Shown: positions 23,023-23,909 of the stretch, one piece after another
Numbering within the stretch: the first letter of the stretch is position 1
Layout of the letters: each line of letters begins with the position of its first letter
Program-made: the position numbers and the translations under genes
Notes under the pieces: generated by a model
Databases searched by the model: none
Seen by the model: the letters and a program-made list of their open reading frames with translations, nothing else
What the model was told of the DNA's origin: nothing
Assembly: GCA_934183135.1 (NCBI GenBank)
Contig: CAKPRX010000029.1
Location: 1-23,909 of the forward strand
Length of the DNA stretch: 23,909 bases
Origin: an uncultured Prevotella sp.
GTDB taxonomy: Bacteria; Bacteroidota; Bacteroidia; Bacteroidales; Bacteroidaceae
Reading direction: 5' to 3'

Positions 23023-23909
23023 CTACTCAGAGAGCATCGTTACCTCCACACGGTGGTTCTGGCGCAGCAGCGCCTGCGCCATCTGTCGTATGTCCTCGGC
23101 CGAGATGCTGTCTACCATCTGGCAGTAGCCCTGGTCAAAGTCGGCATCGTCATCCAGCTGGTGCCAGATGACATAGCTCCAGTAGTCGTTGGTAATGGCC
23201 ATCTGGGCATACTGCTTCTTCAGATAGCGCTTCACCTTGTCCAGACTGGAGGCCTGCGGGCCCTGCTGGGCCATGTGTTCTACCTGGCGGTACACTATCG
23301 GGTTGAGCTCGGCATAACGATTGGGGTCGGCCTTGTACGATATACGCAGCAGGGCGTTGGGGCGGTCGTCCTTCTCGAGGTCGAAGCTCACACCCACGCC
23401 GTAGGTGCCACCCTTCTCCTCGCGCACCGAGTCGGTATAGGCTATCTGCAGACAGCGCTGCAGCATGTCGAGCGTCAGGTCGGTACGCGGCGAGAAGTCT
23501 ACGTCGGCCGTATAGAATATGCTCACATTGGCCAGCGGCGTAGCCATCTTCTTAGTAAAGCGCACCACCTCATTGGCCTTTACCATCTGAGGCAAGCGCT
23601 CGCGGCAAGTCTTCTCACCGCGATGGGCAGCAGGCAGCGAGCCCAGGTACTGGCACAGCAGCGGGCGCAGACTGTCCATATCGACCCGCCCGATGATGAC
23701 CGCCTTGAAACCAGAGGCATCAGAGAAACGCTCGCGGTACATCTGCAGGATGCGGTCATAGTCGGCACGGTCCACCACGCTACGGGTAACCGGCGCCAGG
23801 CGCGGATGGTGACCGTAGAGCACCGCCGTAAGACTGTCGTTGTAAGCCACCTTAGGACTGGCATCACGATTGGTGAGGAAGGAGCGCGTGCGGTTCATCA
23901 GTCCGCCAA
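23023..23909 (-). CDS. M16 family (insulinase-like) peptidase, C-terminal part
   Basis: The C-terminal 295 or so residues of an M16 zinc-peptidase family protein; the frame stays open to the window edge, so the start lies beyond 23909. The visible part is the late domains of the fold: VVDRADYDRILQMYRERFSD, FKAVIIGRVDMDSLRPLLCQ, and the substrate-holding R/Y motif in REEKGGTYGVGVSFD. The HxxEH zinc motif, if present, would be in the missing N-terminal half. Bacteroidetes M16 proteins of this kind are usually long, two-repeat periplasmic enzymes. A terminator follows the stop. Confidence 0.9.
   Translation of the reverse strand, partial: GGLMNRTRSFLTNRDASPKVAYNDSLTAVLYGHHPRLAPVTRSVVDRADYDRILQMYRERFSDASGFKAVIIGRVDMDSLRPLLCQYLGSLPAAHRGEKTCRERLPQMVKANEVVRFTKKMATPLANVSIFYTADVDFSPRTDLTLDMLQRCLQIAYTDSVREEKGGTYGVGVSFDLEKDDRPNALLRISYKADPNRYAELNPIVYRQVEHMAQQGPQASSLDKVKRYLKKQYAQMAITNDYWSYVIWHQLDDDADFDQGYCQMVDSISAEDIRQMAQALLRQNHRVEVTMLSE

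Overview
The window looks like a chromosomal segment of a GC-rich member of the Bacteroidales, most probably a Prevotellaceae relative. The reasons are: nearly every upstream region carries the Bacteroidetes sigma-factor -7 box TAnnTTTG, usually as TACCTTTGC or TATCTTTGC; ribosome binding sites are weak; several Bacteroidetes-restricted families are present (DUF4199, probable DUF6452 and DUF6048); and the order M3 peptidase - dCMP deaminase - CtpA protease - 5-FTHF cyclo-ligase // DUF721 - RecF // TPR - RibH is one I recall from Bacteroides-type genomes. The species cannot be named from the sequence alone.

Layout. 1-4198: the 3' end of the complex I operon (nuoL partial, nuoM, nuoN), closed by a strong terminator. 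4199-5165: gene-free, holding copy A of a roughly 510-bp intergenic repeat and then a near-leaderless promoter. 5166-9535: a tightly packed operon encoding a DUF4199 membrane protein, a GT2 polyprenyl-phosphate-type glycosyltransferase, two small envelope proteins, an ApbE flavin transferase and a Crp/Fnr regulator. 9627-14404: an operon for a Dcp-type M3 peptidase, a dCMP deaminase, a PDZ-containing S41 protease and 5-formyl-THF cyclo-ligase. 14434-15835 (minus strand): recF and a DUF721/DciA-like gene, divergent from 16042-17219, a TPR membrane protein and lumazine synthase (ribH).

17220-22925 is the accessory-looking part. A second gene-free stretch carries copy B of the repeat and a G12 tract. 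After it come two paralogous 368-aa proteins, each with about seven membrane helices fused to an AraC-type DNA-binding domain, placed on either side of a ferritin gene. The second paralog is driven by two tandem 61-bp promoter units that are 60/61 identical. Next are a lipoprotein of unknown function and a small Gly-rich peptide gene that is split at a G7 tract and would be restored by one extra G. The window ends in the C-terminal half of an M16 peptidase on the minus strand.

The most interesting items are the duplicated intergenic element (three palindromic TGTATA...TATACA-type boxes, a 17-18 bp perfect hairpin with a third competing arm, and a 36-bp invariant block with a reverse-strand -7 box), the G-tract-interrupted peptide gene, the tandem promoter units whose core recurs 15 kb away, and the membrane-embedded AraC pair around ferritin. 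I did not find CRISPR arrays, insertion sequences, tRNA or rRNA genes.
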